DNA from: Rathayibacter sp. SW19 | GTDB taxonomy: Bacteria > Actinomycetota > Actinomycetes > Actinomycetales > Microbacteriaceae | Direction of reading: 5' to 3' | Length of the DNA: 64,000 nucleotides | Assembly: GCF_030866825.1 (NCBI RefSeq) | Contig: NZ_CP133020.1 | Span: 4,030,001 to 4,094,000 of the forward strand | Shown here: positions 35,698-44,585 of the stretch, piece after piece | How positions within the stretch are numbered: the stretch's first letter is position 1 | Layout: the number at the start of each line of letters is the position of its first letter | Notes under the pieces: model-generated | The model's database searches: none | What the model was told of the DNA's origin: nothing | What the model saw: the letters and a program-made list of their open reading frames with translations, nothing else | Program-made: the position numbers and the translations under genes

Positions 35698-36735
35698 TCA
35701 GGCGCCGACCGGCCCGGTCGATCGGCGCACAATGAGCGTGGTCGCCAGTTCTTCGCGAGGAGCCTGGCCCTCTACCTGAGAACCCGATCGGCCGATCCGC
35801 AGCAGCATGCGCAATGCGGACGCCGCCATTTCGGCGATCGGCTGCTGCACCGTGGTCATCGGCGGAGACGCCCAACCCGCTTCGGGCAGGTCATCGAATC
35901 CGATCACACTCAGGTCACCGGGAATAGACAGCTTGAGTTCCGCGGCCGCATCGTACACACCGAGCGCCAGAGTCTCAGTGCAGGCGAACACCGCCGTCGG
36001 GCGGTCCACCCTCGACAGCATGCCCACGGCGGATGCCCTCGCCGTGTCGCGCTCCCAACCGACGTGCGCGTGGTTGGCCGGGGCAAGCTCAAGCCCCACC
36101 GCGGCCAGCACCGACCTGAATCCGTCGAGTCGTGCCCTGCTGTATTCATACGAATCGGACACATCGATGACGGCGATACGCGTGTGGCCGAGTTCGACCA
36201 GATGTTCGGCCGCCGACCTGCCGCCCTGCCAATTCATGGCGCCGACACTGCCGACGCCTCTCGGCGGAGACACCATCGGGTCGAGGAGCACGACCGGCCT
36301 TTCCGCCTCGGACAGGCGCCGCCACTGGCCGGACGTTGGCGCGACGACCGCCAAAATCGTTCCGCACGACGCACGACGCAGAACACGGTCAACCCAGTCT
36401 GAATTGGGGCGCACCAGGGTGATCACGACATCGAGATCGGCGTCGTTTGCCGCGCCCTCCACACCGCTGAGCGCCCGGTTGGTCCAGGAGCTCTCGCCGG
36501 AGGCCAGCACGAAATCCACGAGCCCTGGCCCCGACTCGGTGTCGCGCACCAGCCCAAGACCTTTAGGTCGCTTGTAGCCGAGTTGTTCGGCGGCACGAAG
36601 AATGCGGTCGCGTGTCGTGGGCGCGACGTCCGTTCCGCCTCGCAGTGCCTTCGAAACGGTGGGGATGCTCGTGCCGGCTCGCGCAGCAATGGCCGCCAGA
36701 GTCGGGCGCACGGCTTCATGGGGCTCTACAGACAC
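35698..36735 (-). CDS. LacI-family transcriptional regulator
   Basis: The 345-residue regulator shows the LacI helix-turn-helix LAAIAARAGTSIPTVSKAL (about 13-31), the hinge-side GYKRPKG and an effector-binding domain with YEYSRARLDGFRSVL and SVIGFDDLPEAGW. It is divergent from the MalE-type pseudogene, and TTTGCGCAAA sites lie in between. The GTG at 36735 follows TAAGAT by 6 bases, which suggests a leaderless start, and an operator overlaps the expected -35 position. Auto-repression plus control of the xyloside/GH43 side is likely. Confidence 0.87.
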   Translation of the reverse strand: MSVEPHEAVRPTLAAIAARAGTSIPTVSKALRGGTDVAPTTRDRILRAAEQLGYKRPKGLGLVRDTESGPGLVDFVLASGESSWTNRALSGVEGAANDADLDVVITLVRPNSDWVDRVLRRASCGTILAVVAPTSGQWRRLSEAERPVVLLDPMVSPPRGVGSVGAMNWQGGRSAAEHLVELGHTRIAVIDVSDSYEYSRARLDGFRSVLAAVGLELAPANHAHVGWERDTARASAVGMLSRVDRPTAVFACTETLALGVYDAAAELKLSIPGDLSVIGFDDLPEAGWASPPMTTVQQPIAEMAASALRMLLRIGRSGSQVEGQAPREELATTLIVRRSTGPVGA

Positions 36736-36760
36736 ATGGCCATCTTATGGCTGGAGAATA

Positions 36761-36858
36761 TTTGCGCAAAAGATTTACGCGCAAATTTCTTGTCATTTGG
36801 GAGTACTGACAGCATAATTCGAAATGTAGTGAGCGTAAACAAATACAGTTTGCGCAAA
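36761..36858. promoter_or_regulatory. Three LacI-type operators in a divergent promoter
   Basis: TTTGCGCAAA occurs as a perfect palindrome at 36761-36770 and again at 36849-36858. A related TTTACGCGCAAA lies at 36774-36785. The sites sit between the LacI gene and the divergent binding-protein gene. All have the CG centre of LacI-family operators, and spaced copies would permit looping. Confidence 0.7.
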
Positions 36859-36920
36859 TATTGCGGCCATAAGGTCGCGTTCGCAGACGAGCAAGCGGCG
36901 GTTGCCGCAAGGAGAAACCT

Positions 36921-38237
36921 ATGTCAACGCAGACACCCAACGCTTTCAGCCGCCGCGCCTTCCTGGGCCTGGCAGGCGCCGGGCTTACCACGATCGCACT
37001 GGCATCCTGCAGTTCCGGCGGCGCAGGCGGGTCGTCCGGCGGGTCGATGAAGTTCTGGAACATGCCCTGGGGCGGCACGGCATTCAACCCGCTCGACAAG
37101 AAAATCACCCTGGCCTATAAGCCGACCAATGGTCTCCCATCGGCCACCTATCAAGAGATCTAGTGGGCGAACTTCAACCAGACGTTCTCCTCGGCGATCG
37201 CCTCCAACACGGGGCCCGCAGTGAGCTCCGGGGGTGGCACCCAGGCGTTCCAGTTCGCCACCAAGGACAAGATCGCCTACGCCGACGACCTCCTCGACCA
37301 GTGGAAGAGCAACGGCCTCTACGACGACTTCCTACCCGGGCTCCTCGACGCCATGAAGACGGAGAAGGGATACGTCGCGATTCCATACAACCTCGACATG
37401 CGCGTGCTCTGGTACAACAAGACGCTGCTCGACAAGGCCGGCGCCGAGGCACCCACAGACTGGCAGAGCTACCTCGATGCCTGCGCCGCGCTGAAGAAGA
37501 ACGGCGTGTACGGCTTCAGCCTCAGCAGCGCGTCGAGCAATGGAAACAGCTTTCAAACACTCACCGGCGTGCTGATCAACAACGGCGGCGGACTCTTCGA
37601 CGAAGAGCAGAAGCCGAACTGCGTGACGCAGACGAACATCGAAGCCCTGGACTGGGTCGTTGAGATGATCAAGAAGGGATACGTCGACCCCGGCAACCTC
37701 GGATACTCGAGCACCAACACCAACACGCAGTGGAGCAACCGCACGTGCGCGATGGGCATCGACGTGCCCGGGTTGCCGCAGAACGTGACCGGTGCCGTGC
37801 AGCAGGAGCTCGTGCTCGGCGACCCGCTGGTCAGCTCCGCAGGCAAGAAGGGTGCCCTCTATTTTCCGAACAACATCATGATGTACAAGAACACGCCGAG
37901 CCAGAAGGGCTCCGAGGCGTTCCTCACCTATTACTACAAGAACATGTCGAAACTGTGGACACAGAACACGGGGATCGGCCTTCCTCCGCTCAAGTCCATC
38001 GCCGCGACAAGCGAGTTCCAGTCGAGCGCGAGCAACGTGAAGCTCGTCAAGGTCTGGCAGCCGATCTGCAAGACCTGGGCAGCACCGGGCGGAGCAGCAC
38101 TGTTCGCGAATGTGTCACTCGTCGACAGCACTCCCGCGATGACGACGTGGGCCCAATCGGTTCTCTCGCTCAAGGCGACACCGAAGGAGGCGCTGACCGC
38201 GCTGCAGACAACGCTGAAATCGCAACTCAAGAAGTGA
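36921..38237 (+). pseudogene. sugar-binding lipoprotein gene with one amber codon
   Basis: The reading frame starts with MSTQTPNAFSRRAFLGLAGA, a twin-arginine-like RR signal with lipobox ALASCSS, preceded by AAGGAG. It encodes a MalE-type binding protein, but a single TAG at 37161-37163 follows YQEI. The same frame then continues without further damage (WANFNQTFSSAIA to QTTLKSQLKK) to the stop at 38237. One base change would restore a 438-residue protein. No permease genes follow. The gene is either newly inactivated or affected by a sequencing error. Confidence 0.82.
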
Positions 38238-39724
38238 TGCCACCATCCGCACAACGCAAAACCGAACTGCCGAATCCGGTTCTGCCAGGCTTCTACCCAG
38301 ACCCGTCCCTGTGCAGAGTCGGCGAACACTACTACCTGGCGAATTCAACATTCGAGTATCTGCCGGGCATCCCGATCCACGAAAGCACCGATCTGCGCAC
38401 CTGGCGATCGCTCGGCGCCGCGATCACCCGTCCGGAAAAATTCGATCTGGGGAATGCTCGCGACTCCGGCGGAATCTACGCGCCGACCATCCGCTACCAC
38501 GACGGTCGCTTCTACGTCGTGGGTTCCCAGGTCGATCACCGGCCGGAGACCCAGTTCATCATCTCCGCTGCGGATCCGGCTGGCCCGTGGACGTCGCCGA
38601 TCTGGGTGGCGGATGCCGACGGATTCGACCCGTCGGTCTTCTTCCATGACGGCACGGCGTACTGGTGCGCGGCACGCATCCTCGATCCCGGGCAATACGA
38701 GGGGCAGACGGCGATTTGGGTGCGGGAGATCGACATGGCCACCGGGCTCTTCACAGGGCCCGAGACGGTCGTGTGGGGCGGCGCGCTGCGCGGCGACACC
38801 TGGAGCGAGGGTCCGCACATTTTCGAGCGGGAGGGATGGTTTTACCTGCTCACCGCGGAGGGCGGCACGTACCGTGATCACGCCGTCATGATCGCTCGCT
38901 CGCGGTCGGTGACGGGGCCATATGAGAACTGTCCGCGCAATCCGATCATCAGCCATCGCCACCTCGGTGATCGGCACCCGGTGCAGAACGTGGGGCACGC
39001 CGACTTCGTGCAGCGCACCGACGGATCGTGGGCAGCGGCACTCCTCGGCGTGCGCACCGAGAACGGCCGTCACATCCTCGGCCGCGAGACCTTCGTCGCC
39101 GACGTCGTGTGGGAACACGGTTGGCCGGTTGTCAATCCGGGTGTCGGGATGCTGACAGCCGTCGGCGAGCGCACGTGCGCGTGGGAGCTCGAGCCGGCCA
39201 GAGTCGCAGGCGCCCTCAGCGTGCGCGGCGACGCACGATTCGCCGCGGAGACGACGACCGGTGTCGTGCTCTCGGCGTCGGCGAACCGCGGCCGGCCGTC
39301 GGCATTGTTCTACCGGTTAGCCCACCACCGAGCGCAGCTGTTGGTGACCTTCGACGCGGTCGAGCCCGGCGCGGCCGTCGGACTCGCCCTGCGGCAGAGC
39401 GACTCGTACTCGATCAGACTCGAAATCGACGGCCGCCGAGTCGGCATCATCGAACGGGCGGCAGACGTGGACATCGAACGCGATCACTGGACTCTTTCCG
39501 ACGATGCGCCGCTCGAGATCGTTGCCGAGACAACCGCCTCGAGCGTTTGTTTCCGCGTCGGAGAACGCTGCTCCTCCGCAGTCGATGCCTCAGTGCTCAG
39601 TTCGGAGACGGCAGGCGGCTTCGTCGGAACGGTATGGGGACCATACGTTGCGGGCGCCGCCGGAGCGCAAGCGAGACTCCGCCGCATCGCGTACAGCGAC
39701 CGCGAAATGAGCGAGCAGCTCTGA
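38237..39724 (+). CDS. GH43 beta-xylosidase/arabinofuranosidase
   Basis: The 495-residue enzyme begins NPVLPGFYPDPSLCRVG (general base Asp). It shows DGFDPSVFFHDG (pKa-modulating Asp) and WSEGPHIFEREG (acid Glu) in a five-bladed propeller, followed by a C-terminal beta-sandwich (about 320-495). This layout fits intracellular beta-xylosidases of the XynB type. No signal peptide is present. The ATG at 38237 overlaps the upstream stop by one base, so it was co-translated with the binding protein, suggesting that this importer carried xylo- or arabino-oligosaccharides. Confidence 0.87.
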   Translation: MPPSAQRKTELPNPVLPGFYPDPSLCRVGEHYYLANSTFEYLPGIPIHESTDLRTWRSLGAAITRPEKFDLGNARDSGGIYAPTIRYHDGRFYVVGSQVDHRPETQFIISAADPAGPWTSPIWVADADGFDPSVFFHDGTAYWCAARILDPGQYEGQTAIWVREIDMATGLFTGPETVVWGGALRGDTWSEGPHIFEREGWFYLLTAEGGTYRDHAVMIARSRSVTGPYENCPRNPIISHRHLGDRHPVQNVGHADFVQRTDGSWAAALLGVRTENGRHILGRETFVADVVWEHGWPVVNPGVGMLTAVGERTCAWELEPARVAGALSVRGDARFAAETTTGVVLSASANRGRPSALFYRLAHHRAQLLVTFDAVEPGAAVGLALRQSDSYSIRLEIDGRRVGIIERAADVDIERDHWTLSDDAPLEIVAETTASSVCFRVGERCSSAVDASVLSSETAGGFVGTVWGPYVAGAAGAQARLRRIAYSDREMSEQL

Positions 39725-39734
39725 CGGCCCACCT

Positions 39735-39752
39735 CGCACTGCCAGCAGTGCG
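39735..39752. terminator. Short hairpin between GH43 and GH13 genes
   Basis: CGCACTGC and GCAGTGCG are separated by two bases in the 103-base gap. There is no clear T-run. It may be a weak terminator after the GH43 gene or simply a palindrome. Confidence 0.35.
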
Positions 39753-39827
39753 GGTCACCCACGTTGCGCGGACCTCGAAGGCGAATGCGAGAGGATGGAC
39801 GTACCAGTAGCCTACGGAGGACCGACC

Positions 39828-41546
39828 ATGATCACGAGCAATTCCAGCGACACCGCCGGAGTTGTCCGCGCTGACGGACCCAATAACACCGAGTGGTGGC
39901 GCTCCGCCGTGATCTATCAGGTCTACCCGCGCTCATTCGCCGACTCCACCGGAGACGGTGTCGGTGATCTGCGCGGAATTGCCGGCCGGCTGCCCGCGCT
40001 AACCGAACTCGGGGTGGATGCCCTCTGGTTGTCGCCGTTCTACACGTCGCCTCAGCGCGACGCCGGTTACGACGTCGCCGATTACTGCGATGTCGACCCG
40101 CTGTTCGGCACGCTCGAGCACTTCGACGCGCTTCTGGAGGCCGCGCACAATGCGCAGCTCAAGGTGATCATCGATCTGGTTCCGAACCATACGTCCAGTG
40201 ACCATGCGTGGTTTCAGGATGCTCTCGCCGCGCCAGAAGGCAGCGACGCGCGAGATCACTACATGTTCCGCAACGGCAAGGGCGTCGACGGGTCGACGCC
40301 GCCGAACAACTGGGAGTCCGTGTTCGGCGGTTCGGCGTGGACGCGCGTCAATCGCCCGGACGGCACGCCCGGCCAGTGGTATCTGCACCTTTTCGACACG
40401 TCGCAGCCGGACCTGAACTGGGAAAGCGAATGGGTGCGCGAACATTTCAGGCAGATTCTTCGATTTTGGCTGGATCGCGGCGTCGATGGCTTCCGAATAG
40501 ATGTCGCGCACGGGCTGGTCAAGGCAGCCGGACTCCCCGACTACACGCCGCCTTCCGGCTCCGGCAGCATGGGCGGCGGAACCGCTGCGGGCACAGGCGA
40601 TGCGGCCACAGGCGCGCCACCCCCTCCGCCCTATTGGCAACAAGACGGCGTGCACGAGATCTACCGTGACTGGCACGCCGTGCTGGCCGAGTACGACGGT
40701 GATCGGGCCCTGTGCGGCGAAGCCTGGGTGCAGCCACTCACTCGCCTGGCGGACTGGGTGCGACCGGGCGAAATGCAGCAGACGTTCAATTTCGCGTATC
40801 TCGAGACGCCGTGGCAGGCATCCGCTCTGCGTGCGGTCATCCAAGACTCGATCGATGCGTTCAGTGCTGTCGGCGCACCGAGCACCTGGGTGCTCTCGAA
40901 CCATGATGTGGTGCGGCACGCGACCCGGCTGGCGCTGACGGTGCCGAACCCGCAAGGCGCGGGCCTCGGGCCGAAGAGCCTCGGCTTGCCCGACCCGGCG
41001 TTCGGCCTCCGGCGCGCCCGCGCGGCCACAACGCTGATGCTGGCGCTGCCTGGCTCGAGCTACCTCTATCAGGGCGAAGAGCTCGGTCTGCCTGAGGTGA
41101 TCGACCTGCCCGATTCCGCGCGTCAGGACCCCACGTGGTTCCGCACGCACGGCGAGCGCTATGGGCGAGACGGATGCCGCGTGCCGATTCCGTGGACCAG
41201 TACTGGTGCCACCTACGGCTTCAACAATGGAACGGTGAGTTGGCTACCGCAGCCGGTGCAATGGGCGCGCCTCGCTCGGGATGTCGAGCGCGAGGACCCG
41301 GGCTCGACCCTGTCGCTCTACCGGCGGCTGCTGGCCGAACGCCGCGCGCACGACCTCGGAACCGGGGCGATCGAGTGGATTCACGGGTTCGGAACCGACG
41401 TCGTCGCGTATCGCAATGGCACGGTCACGGTCATTGCGAACACAGGAACCGAGCCGGTCACTCTGACTGACGGTGATGTTCTGCTCTCGAGCGAACCGAT
41501 CGTCGACCGGATGCTGCCGCCAGACACGACCGTCTGGCTGATCTAG
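39828..41546 (+). CDS. GH13 alpha-glucosidase
   Basis: The 572-residue enzyme has the oligo-1,6-glucosidase/alpha-glucosidase layout: AVIYQVYPRSFADS near the start, VDGFRIDVAHGL (nucleophile Asp), ALCGEAWVQP (acid Glu) and LSNHDVVRH (third Asp). A Gly/Ala-rich insert (about 240-265) precedes the segment YWQQDGVHEIY. GGAGG at 39816-39820 fixes the ATG at 39828, and an upstream in-frame ATG at 39795 is less likely. It should release glucose from maltodextrins or isomaltose inside the cell, complementing the neopullulanase-like enzyme. Confidence 0.9.
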   Translation: MITSNSSDTAGVVRADGPNNTEWWRSAVIYQVYPRSFADSTGDGVGDLRGIAGRLPALTELGVDALWLSPFYTSPQRDAGYDVADYCDVDPLFGTLEHFDALLEAAHNAQLKVIIDLVPNHTSSDHAWFQDALAAPEGSDARDHYMFRNGKGVDGSTPPNNWESVFGGSAWTRVNRPDGTPGQWYLHLFDTSQPDLNWESEWVREHFRQILRFWLDRGVDGFRIDVAHGLVKAAGLPDYTPPSGSGSMGGGTAAGTGDAATGAPPPPPYWQQDGVHEIYRDWHAVLAEYDGDRALCGEAWVQPLTRLADWVRPGEMQQTFNFAYLETPWQASALRAVIQDSIDAFSAVGAPSTWVLSNHDVVRHATRLALTVPNPQGAGLGPKSLGLPDPAFGLRRARAATTLMLALPGSSYLYQGEELGLPEVIDLPDSARQDPTWFRTHGERYGRDGCRVPIPWTSTGATYGFNNGTVSWLPQPVQWARLARDVEREDPGSTLSLYRRLLAERRAHDLGTGAIEWIHGFGTDVVAYRNGTVTVIANTGTEPVTLTDGDVLLSSEPIVDRMLPPDTTVWLI

Positions 41547-41564
41547 GCGGCGCGGCAGGTCAGC

Positions 41565-42500
41565 TCAGCCCGCGTTGGCGTTCAGCCAGGCGTACGGGTC
41601 GACCGGGCGCGTGCCATCGATGCGGATCTCGAAGTGCAGGTGTGACCCGGTCGAGGTGCCCGTGTTTCCGACGAGCCCGACGATGTCACCGACCTTGACG
41701 CTCTGCCCAGTGGCCACCTGGACCGACCCGACGCGCATGTGCCCGTAGACGCTGGAGACGAGGGCCCCGTTGATCCGGTGGTCGATGATGACGTGCACGC
41801 CGAGGCCGCTGCTGTCGGTCGGCACGATCTGCCGCACAACGCCGTCTGCGATTGACTGAATCGCCGTTCCGTCGCCCGGTGCGAAGTCGACGCCGAGGTG
41901 GTTCGTCGACGCGCCGGCTGTCGGCGCGGCGCGCGGTCCGAAGTAGTCGCTGATCGGCACGCCGAACGGGAACGGCCACTGAATCGCGCCCGAGGTGTTG
42001 TTGTTGAATGTGTTCGCGTGCCGCGCGTTCGCGAACCCCGAAACAGCGACGGCCGAGACGGCGGCAATGCCCTCGCGGGAGACACCCTGCGGCCCGGCCT
42101 CTCCCCCGGCAAGGGTCTGCACGTCTCCCGAAAGCAGCGCGTTGGTCGAGCTGACCGCTCGCGCTGCAGCAACGTCCTCTGACGACATCAGCGCTTTGGC
42201 CGGAACACTGGTTGCGATCGCCATGCCGGCCACCGCAATCATCGTGATCACGCTGAACGCTCTCGCCGCTGGTGATCGTCGACGACGCGGCGCGGATTTG
42301 GTGTGCGCGGAATCGCGGTGCGTGGAGGGCGCGAGTGGCGGCATCCGCAAAGCTGGTGACACAGCAGGAAGCGCAGCAGCTTCGGCCAGCACGCGCTCGT
42401 GCTCACGTTCTTGAGCCCTCAATTCGCGCCGGGTGAGCGGGCGAACATCAGTCACGTTTTCGGTGGCCTTCTTGGTGCGGCGGGCGGCGGGCTTCGTCAC
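41565..42500 (-). CDS. M23-family murein peptidase
   Basis: The 311-residue protein has a basic cytoplasmic N-terminus (about 1-75), one membrane helix (about 82-103, AFSVITMIAVAGMAIATSV), a linker and a C-terminal LytM/M23 domain with zinc motifs NHLGVDF (about 203) and HLHFEI (about 289), plus YGHM. It would cut peptidoglycan cross-bridges outside the membrane. The start is a GTG with no strong ribosome-binding site. The gene converges on the GH13 gene and stands alone. Confidence 0.9.
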   Translation of the reverse strand: MTKPAARRTKKATENVTDVRPLTRRELRAQEREHERVLAEAAALPAVSPALRMPPLAPSTHRDSAHTKSAPRRRRSPAARAFSVITMIAVAGMAIATSVPAKALMSSEDVAAARAVSSTNALLSGDVQTLAGGEAGPQGVSREGIAAVSAVAVSGFANARHANTFNNNTSGAIQWPFPFGVPISDYFGPRAAPTAGASTNHLGVDFAPGDGTAIQSIADGVVRQIVPTDSSGLGVHVIIDHRINGALVSSVYGHMRVGSVQVATGQSVKVGDIVGLVGNTGTSTGSHLHFEIRIDGTRPVDPYAWLNANAG

Positions 42501-42601
42501 ATGCCGTTGTTTCTGGTCGTGTTTTCAAGCACGGTCCGAACAGCGAACTCATCAAGGGTACCGGGGGGTTCCTGAAAGAGTGCTACACGCAGTTCTTCGG
42601 C

Positions 42602-42665
42602 GCCTGCTTGCTGCACCCGCCGCTGCACTCGCCCGCTGCACCCGCCCGCTGCACCCGCCGCTTGC
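42602..42665. repeat. CCGCTGCACCC short tandem repeats
   Basis: Four imperfect units of about 11 bases based on CCGCTGCACCC lie in the gap between the M23 peptidase and the inositol phosphatase genes. They show no gene and are probably slippage products. Confidence 0.6.
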
Positions 42666-42684
42666 GCCGCGAGCGCGCGCGACC

Positions 42685-43503
42685 TCAGCGGTCGATGACA
42701 CCGAGCCGGTCCAGGATGGGCTCGAGTTGGTCGAACAGCCCGGGCTCCGCCGCAATGATCAGTGCCCGGCTGGCGGGAACACCGTGCATCCCGGCTACCC
42801 TGGCACCCGCTTCTGCGGCGACGAGCGCGCCGGCGGCGTGATCCCAGGGCTTCAGGCCCTTTTCGTAGTACGCGTCGAGCCGGCCGGATGCGATCGAGCA
42901 CAGGTCGAGGGCTGCCGAACCGATCCGTCGAATGTCGCGCACGCTGCTGATCAGGTGGCTGACGGCATCCGCTTGCAAGGCGCGGCGCGCCGAGTCGTAG
43001 GAGAAGCCGGTGCCGACGAGTGCCAAAGAGAGCGTCTTTCCGGTCGGGACGGTGAGGCGCTGCGAACCGAGGTAAGCACCAGCCCCCGCGCTGGCCGTAT
43101 ACAGTTCGTCGGCGGCAGGGTTGAAGACGACAGCGGCCAGGGCGTTCCAGGTGTTGGTGTCCGGCTCGCCTTCGACGGCGGCGATTGACACCGCATACGC
43201 TGGGATTCCGTATAGGTAGTTGACGGTCCCGTCGATCGGGTCGACGACCCAGGTGAGGCCGCTGGACCCGCCGGTGGCCGCGCCCTCCTCGCCGAAGAAG
43301 CCGTCGTTCGGGCGCGCTTTTGCGAGCAGCGAGCGAATCAGTTCTTCGGATTCCCGGTCGGCGAAGGTCACGATGTCCTCCGGTGCAGTCTTGCTCGCCG
43401 CGACCTCGACACCCTGCTGGCGGCGCTTGAAGATCAGGGCGCCAGCGGTGAGCGCGGTCTTCCGGGCGAGGTCGAGCAGTTCGGATGAAGCAACAGAAGT
43501 CAT
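42685..43503 (-). CDS. inositol monophosphatase-family phosphatase
   Basis: This 272-residue Mg-dependent sugar phosphatase shows GEEG (metal Glu, about 69-72), WVVDPIDGTVNYLYG (about 85-99) and KPWDHAAGALVAAEAGARV (about 220-238). It could act on inositol phosphate, histidinol phosphate or a related ester. Mycothiol makers need inositol, so the first is reasonable. TAGGAT lies 6 bases before the ATG at 43503, consistent with a leaderless start. Confidence 0.9.
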   Translation of the reverse strand: MTSVASSELLDLARKTALTAGALIFKRRQQGVEVAASKTAPEDIVTFADRESEELIRSLLAKARPNDGFFGEEGAATGGSSGLTWVVDPIDGTVNYLYGIPAYAVSIAAVEGEPDTNTWNALAAVVFNPAADELYTASAGAGAYLGSQRLTVPTGKTLSLALVGTGFSYDSARRALQADAVSHLISSVRDIRRIGSAALDLCSIASGRLDAYYEKGLKPWDHAAGALVAAEAGARVAGMHGVPASRALIIAAEPGLFDQLEPILDRLGVIDR

Positions 43504-43604
43504 GCCTTGATCCTATGGGGGCCATGAGTTGAGACGCCGCGGCAGAGGCGCGGCGACATTTGGCCTGCGTTTGGCGTGTCGCGCCGAGTGTGCTTATCCT
43601 CTTT

Positions 43605-43625
43605 GATATTCGAATATCTATTCGA
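43605..43625. promoter_or_regulatory. SOS-box-like site and palindrome
   Basis: TCGAAT-ATCT-ATTCGA (43610-43625) is a perfect 6-4-6 inverted repeat with the layout of the actinobacterial LexA box TCGAACnnnnGTTCGA. GATATTCGAATATC (43605-43618) is an overlapping perfect 14-bp palindrome. The site is 52-67 bases upstream of the ATG of the small protein at 43677. Confidence 0.6.
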
Positions 43626-43676
43626 GGGCCGTGTAACACGGTAATGGCGAGCGAGCAATGAGACGAGGGGATTGAG

Positions 43677-43958
43677 ATGAGCATCACGCACACGGCAGAA
43701 GCTGTCACAATCTGGCTGGACAGCCGCGGTGTACCCGCGCGGATGGTGTGGGCCGGCATCCGCTATCGGGTGACGGATACGCCGACCCGGCTTGGTCCCG
43801 ACCCCGACCTGTTGTTGAGTCCAGCACTCACTCACTTGCCTGCTCCCGTGAACGGGTGGCGCTTTCAGGGAACGACCGACGCTGGCGAGTCGCAGATTTT
43901 CGATGTTCGCCCGGCCGGTGCGCCCGAGGTATGGGAACTCATCCGCGTGATCGACTGA
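43677..43958 (+). CDS. small DUF6504-like protein, possibly SOS-controlled
   Basis: The 93-residue protein reads as one small beta-rich domain with RGVPARMVWAGIRYRV (about 17-32), a middle NGWRF segment and VWELIRVID at the end. The PxR-W-x-G-x-x-YxV pattern resembles DUF6504 proteins, which I recall near error-prone polymerase genes. GAGGGGA precedes the ATG. An SOS-box-like palindrome upstream supports a DNA-damage link, but the family call is tentative and no enzymatic motif is seen. Confidence 0.6.
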   Translation: MSITHTAEAVTIWLDSRGVPARMVWAGIRYRVTDTPTRLGPDPDLLLSPALTHLPAPVNGWRFQGTTDAGESQIFDVRPAGAPEVWELIRVID

Positions 43959-44039
43959 GCACCTACCGGTCGTCTCGGCCTAACGACCCGGCAGCTCTCC
44001 GACTCGCATGCTCGCTTGCGTGCATGCGCGCTTGCGCAT

Positions 44040-44585
44040 CTACTCGCCGACGGCGCCGTCTATCGCTTCACGCAGCAGGTCGGCATGACCTGCGTGGCGG
44101 GCCGTCTCCTCGATCAGGTGCAGGAGCACCCAACGGAGAGTCCAATCGTCGCCGTTGCGTAGCTTGCGAACAGCGAGGTCGTCCAAACCATGTCCGGCAA
44201 TCAGCGCGTCGTTCCTGGCGCATGCGTCGGCATAAGACGCGCGCAACCAATCCGGATCGTCGTCGAGTGCACTGTGCATTTCCCAGTCCGGGTCTCCGTC
44301 GAATGGGGCACTGTTCCAGGGTTCGAGCTCCGACTGCCCGAGAAATCGGTCAGTGATCCATGAGTCCTCGACGAGCCAGAGGTGTTTCAGCAGTCCGGCC
44401 AGCGTGAGCTCTGACGGTGGGTGCCTTCGGCATAACTGCTCTCGACTCAGGTCAGCGGTCTTCATCAGGACCGTCGCTCGCTGATAGTTCAAATACTCAA
44501 TCAGTGATGTTCGTTCGTCGGCCTGCGGACCCGGGTCGATGCGCTTCATGCCGACCAGGGTGTCATGGTGCCGCTGCATAGGCAA
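44040..44585 (-). CDS. DinB/DUF664-family protein
   Basis: The 181-residue helical protein resembles DUF664/DinB-like proteins of actinobacteria, with LLKHLWLVEDSW (His about 67) and LLHLIEETARHAGHADLLRE (two His, about 150-163) forming a likely three-His metal site. Relatives include mycothiol-dependent transferases. An alternative start at 44549 (MKRIDPG) would shorten it by 12 residues. Its stop and the HNH gene lie end to start on the same strand. Confidence 0.82.
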   Translation of the reverse strand: MPMQRHHDTLVGMKRIDPGPQADERTSLIEYLNYQRATVLMKTADLSREQLCRRHPPSELTLAGLLKHLWLVEDSWITDRFLGQSELEPWNSAPFDGDPDWEMHSALDDDPDWLRASYADACARNDALIAGHGLDDLAVRKLRNGDDWTLRWVLLHLIEETARHAGHADLLREAIDGAVGE

